Source of the DNA: Cheiracanthium punctorium | Lineage: Eukaryota; Arthropoda; Arachnida; Araneae; Cheiracanthiidae | DNA length: 64,000 nucleotides | Direction: 5' to 3' | Assembly (NCBI GenBank): GCA_038373885.1 | Contig: JAWZYV010019552.1 | Coordinates: 761,001 to 825,000 of the forward strand | Shown here: piece by piece, positions 63,569-64,000 of the stretch | Layout: every line of letters begins with the position of its first letter | Numbering within the stretch: position 1 is the first letter of the stretch | Notes under the pieces: model-generated | Seen by the model: only the letters and a program-made list of their open reading frames with translations | Database searches by the model: none | What the model was told of the DNA's origin: nothing | Program-made: the position numbers and the translations under genes

Positions 63569-64000
63569 GATATCCCATTGACTGGAATCCAATTTATTGG
63601 TTGCCGCATAACGACATTCATAATGAGATACAATTTTTTTTTAAAGAGTACTTCCCAACTCTCAATAGATTTAAGGACAATGCATCCTCAAATGAGGCGT
63701 AAAAAATGATGTTGTGCTGGAAAATGATTTATAAACGATGCTTTCGTTTTGATTTACCTGTCTTTGTTTGGGATGCGAGAATTATTCTGGAGTTTTGGAT
63801 CGAGGCCTTTCGTTGTATTTTGTGCATCCATTTGCTATAACAATAGAAATGTTACGACTCCTGCAAAAGCTGTGACAAGTGACTCGGAAATTCACTCAAC
63901 ACGATTGTGGCATAGCAGCGTGCTGTTGACTTCTCCCTGTCACTAATCGTCAACACGTGGTTAATTCTCTACCCCCTTCCTGGTTAGACCTGGTTATTTT
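63569..64000. other. Unassigned end of window
   Basis: No gene or element supported. A 65-residue frame at 63749-63946 has no recognisable domain. Confidence 0.5.

Overview
This window is intergenic DNA from a eukaryote, most likely an arthropod. I find no host gene that I can support: no reading frame has the length, composition or recognisable domains of a cellular gene, and there is no convincing tRNA or rRNA gene. The DNA is AT-rich with long homopolymer and dinucleotide runs. The arthropod call rests on the elements present: an arthropod-type Tc1-like transposase, a mariner-type element with a DUF4817-like N-terminus, Helitrons carrying 'GCCACTAGATGGC' tandem units, and LTRs with an arthropod-like TCAGT initiator. 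An arachnid is plausible but not proven.

The window is a dense, nested graveyard of mobile DNA. The dominant element (family A here) is a TTAA-bounded, piggyBac-like non-autonomous transposon of about 0.5 kb whose right half is a long internal foldback. Eleven complete, broken or half copies occur at 1501, 2122, 8001, 16010, 22171, 23744, 36458, 39011, 49417, 60521 and 63052. Two further TTAA-bounded families with related CCC(Y)TTAA ends are present: family F at 18985, 19835 and 42440, and a 320 bp element at 58690.

Other elements by region: 2-6 kb has a foldback, a SINE and two hAT-like MITEs. 6.2-7.6 kb has a complete-length Tc1-like transposon with a broken transposase. 7.7 kb has a SINE and 8.5-9.6 kb a complete Helitron with a 79-bp minisatellite. 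14-21 kb holds three copies of a microsatellite-bearing module (family B), one inserted in a family F element; a fourth lies at 45.4 kb. 23.1 kb has an element with CAGGGTGTCTACC ends and a 5-bp duplication. 24.5, 28.7 and 56.5 kb hold three related solo LTRs, two flanked by an identical ATAT duplication. 30.2 and 55.8 kb hold pogo-like elements with zinc-finger pseudogenes. 32.1-32.9 kb is a TIR-bounded element filled with 89-bp and 141-bp tandem repeats. 33.7-35.9 kb is a 2.16 kb hAT-like element with CCGATAC arrays, an exact 8-bp duplication and an internal near-perfect palindrome. 37.3-38.6 kb is a degenerate tandem duplication. 40.1 and 57.9 kb hold deleted mariners. 42.4-43.9 kb is a three-layer nest. 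47.2 kb holds a broken endonuclease domain. 51.7-55.7 kb is a chain of Helitron-like modules with several 5' heads and one 3' hairpin.

The elements work together only in the sense that non-autonomous families use transposases from elsewhere and insert into one another, so the nesting gives a relative order of insertion. All boundaries were read by eye; family assignments rest on termini and target-site duplications, not on database searches.
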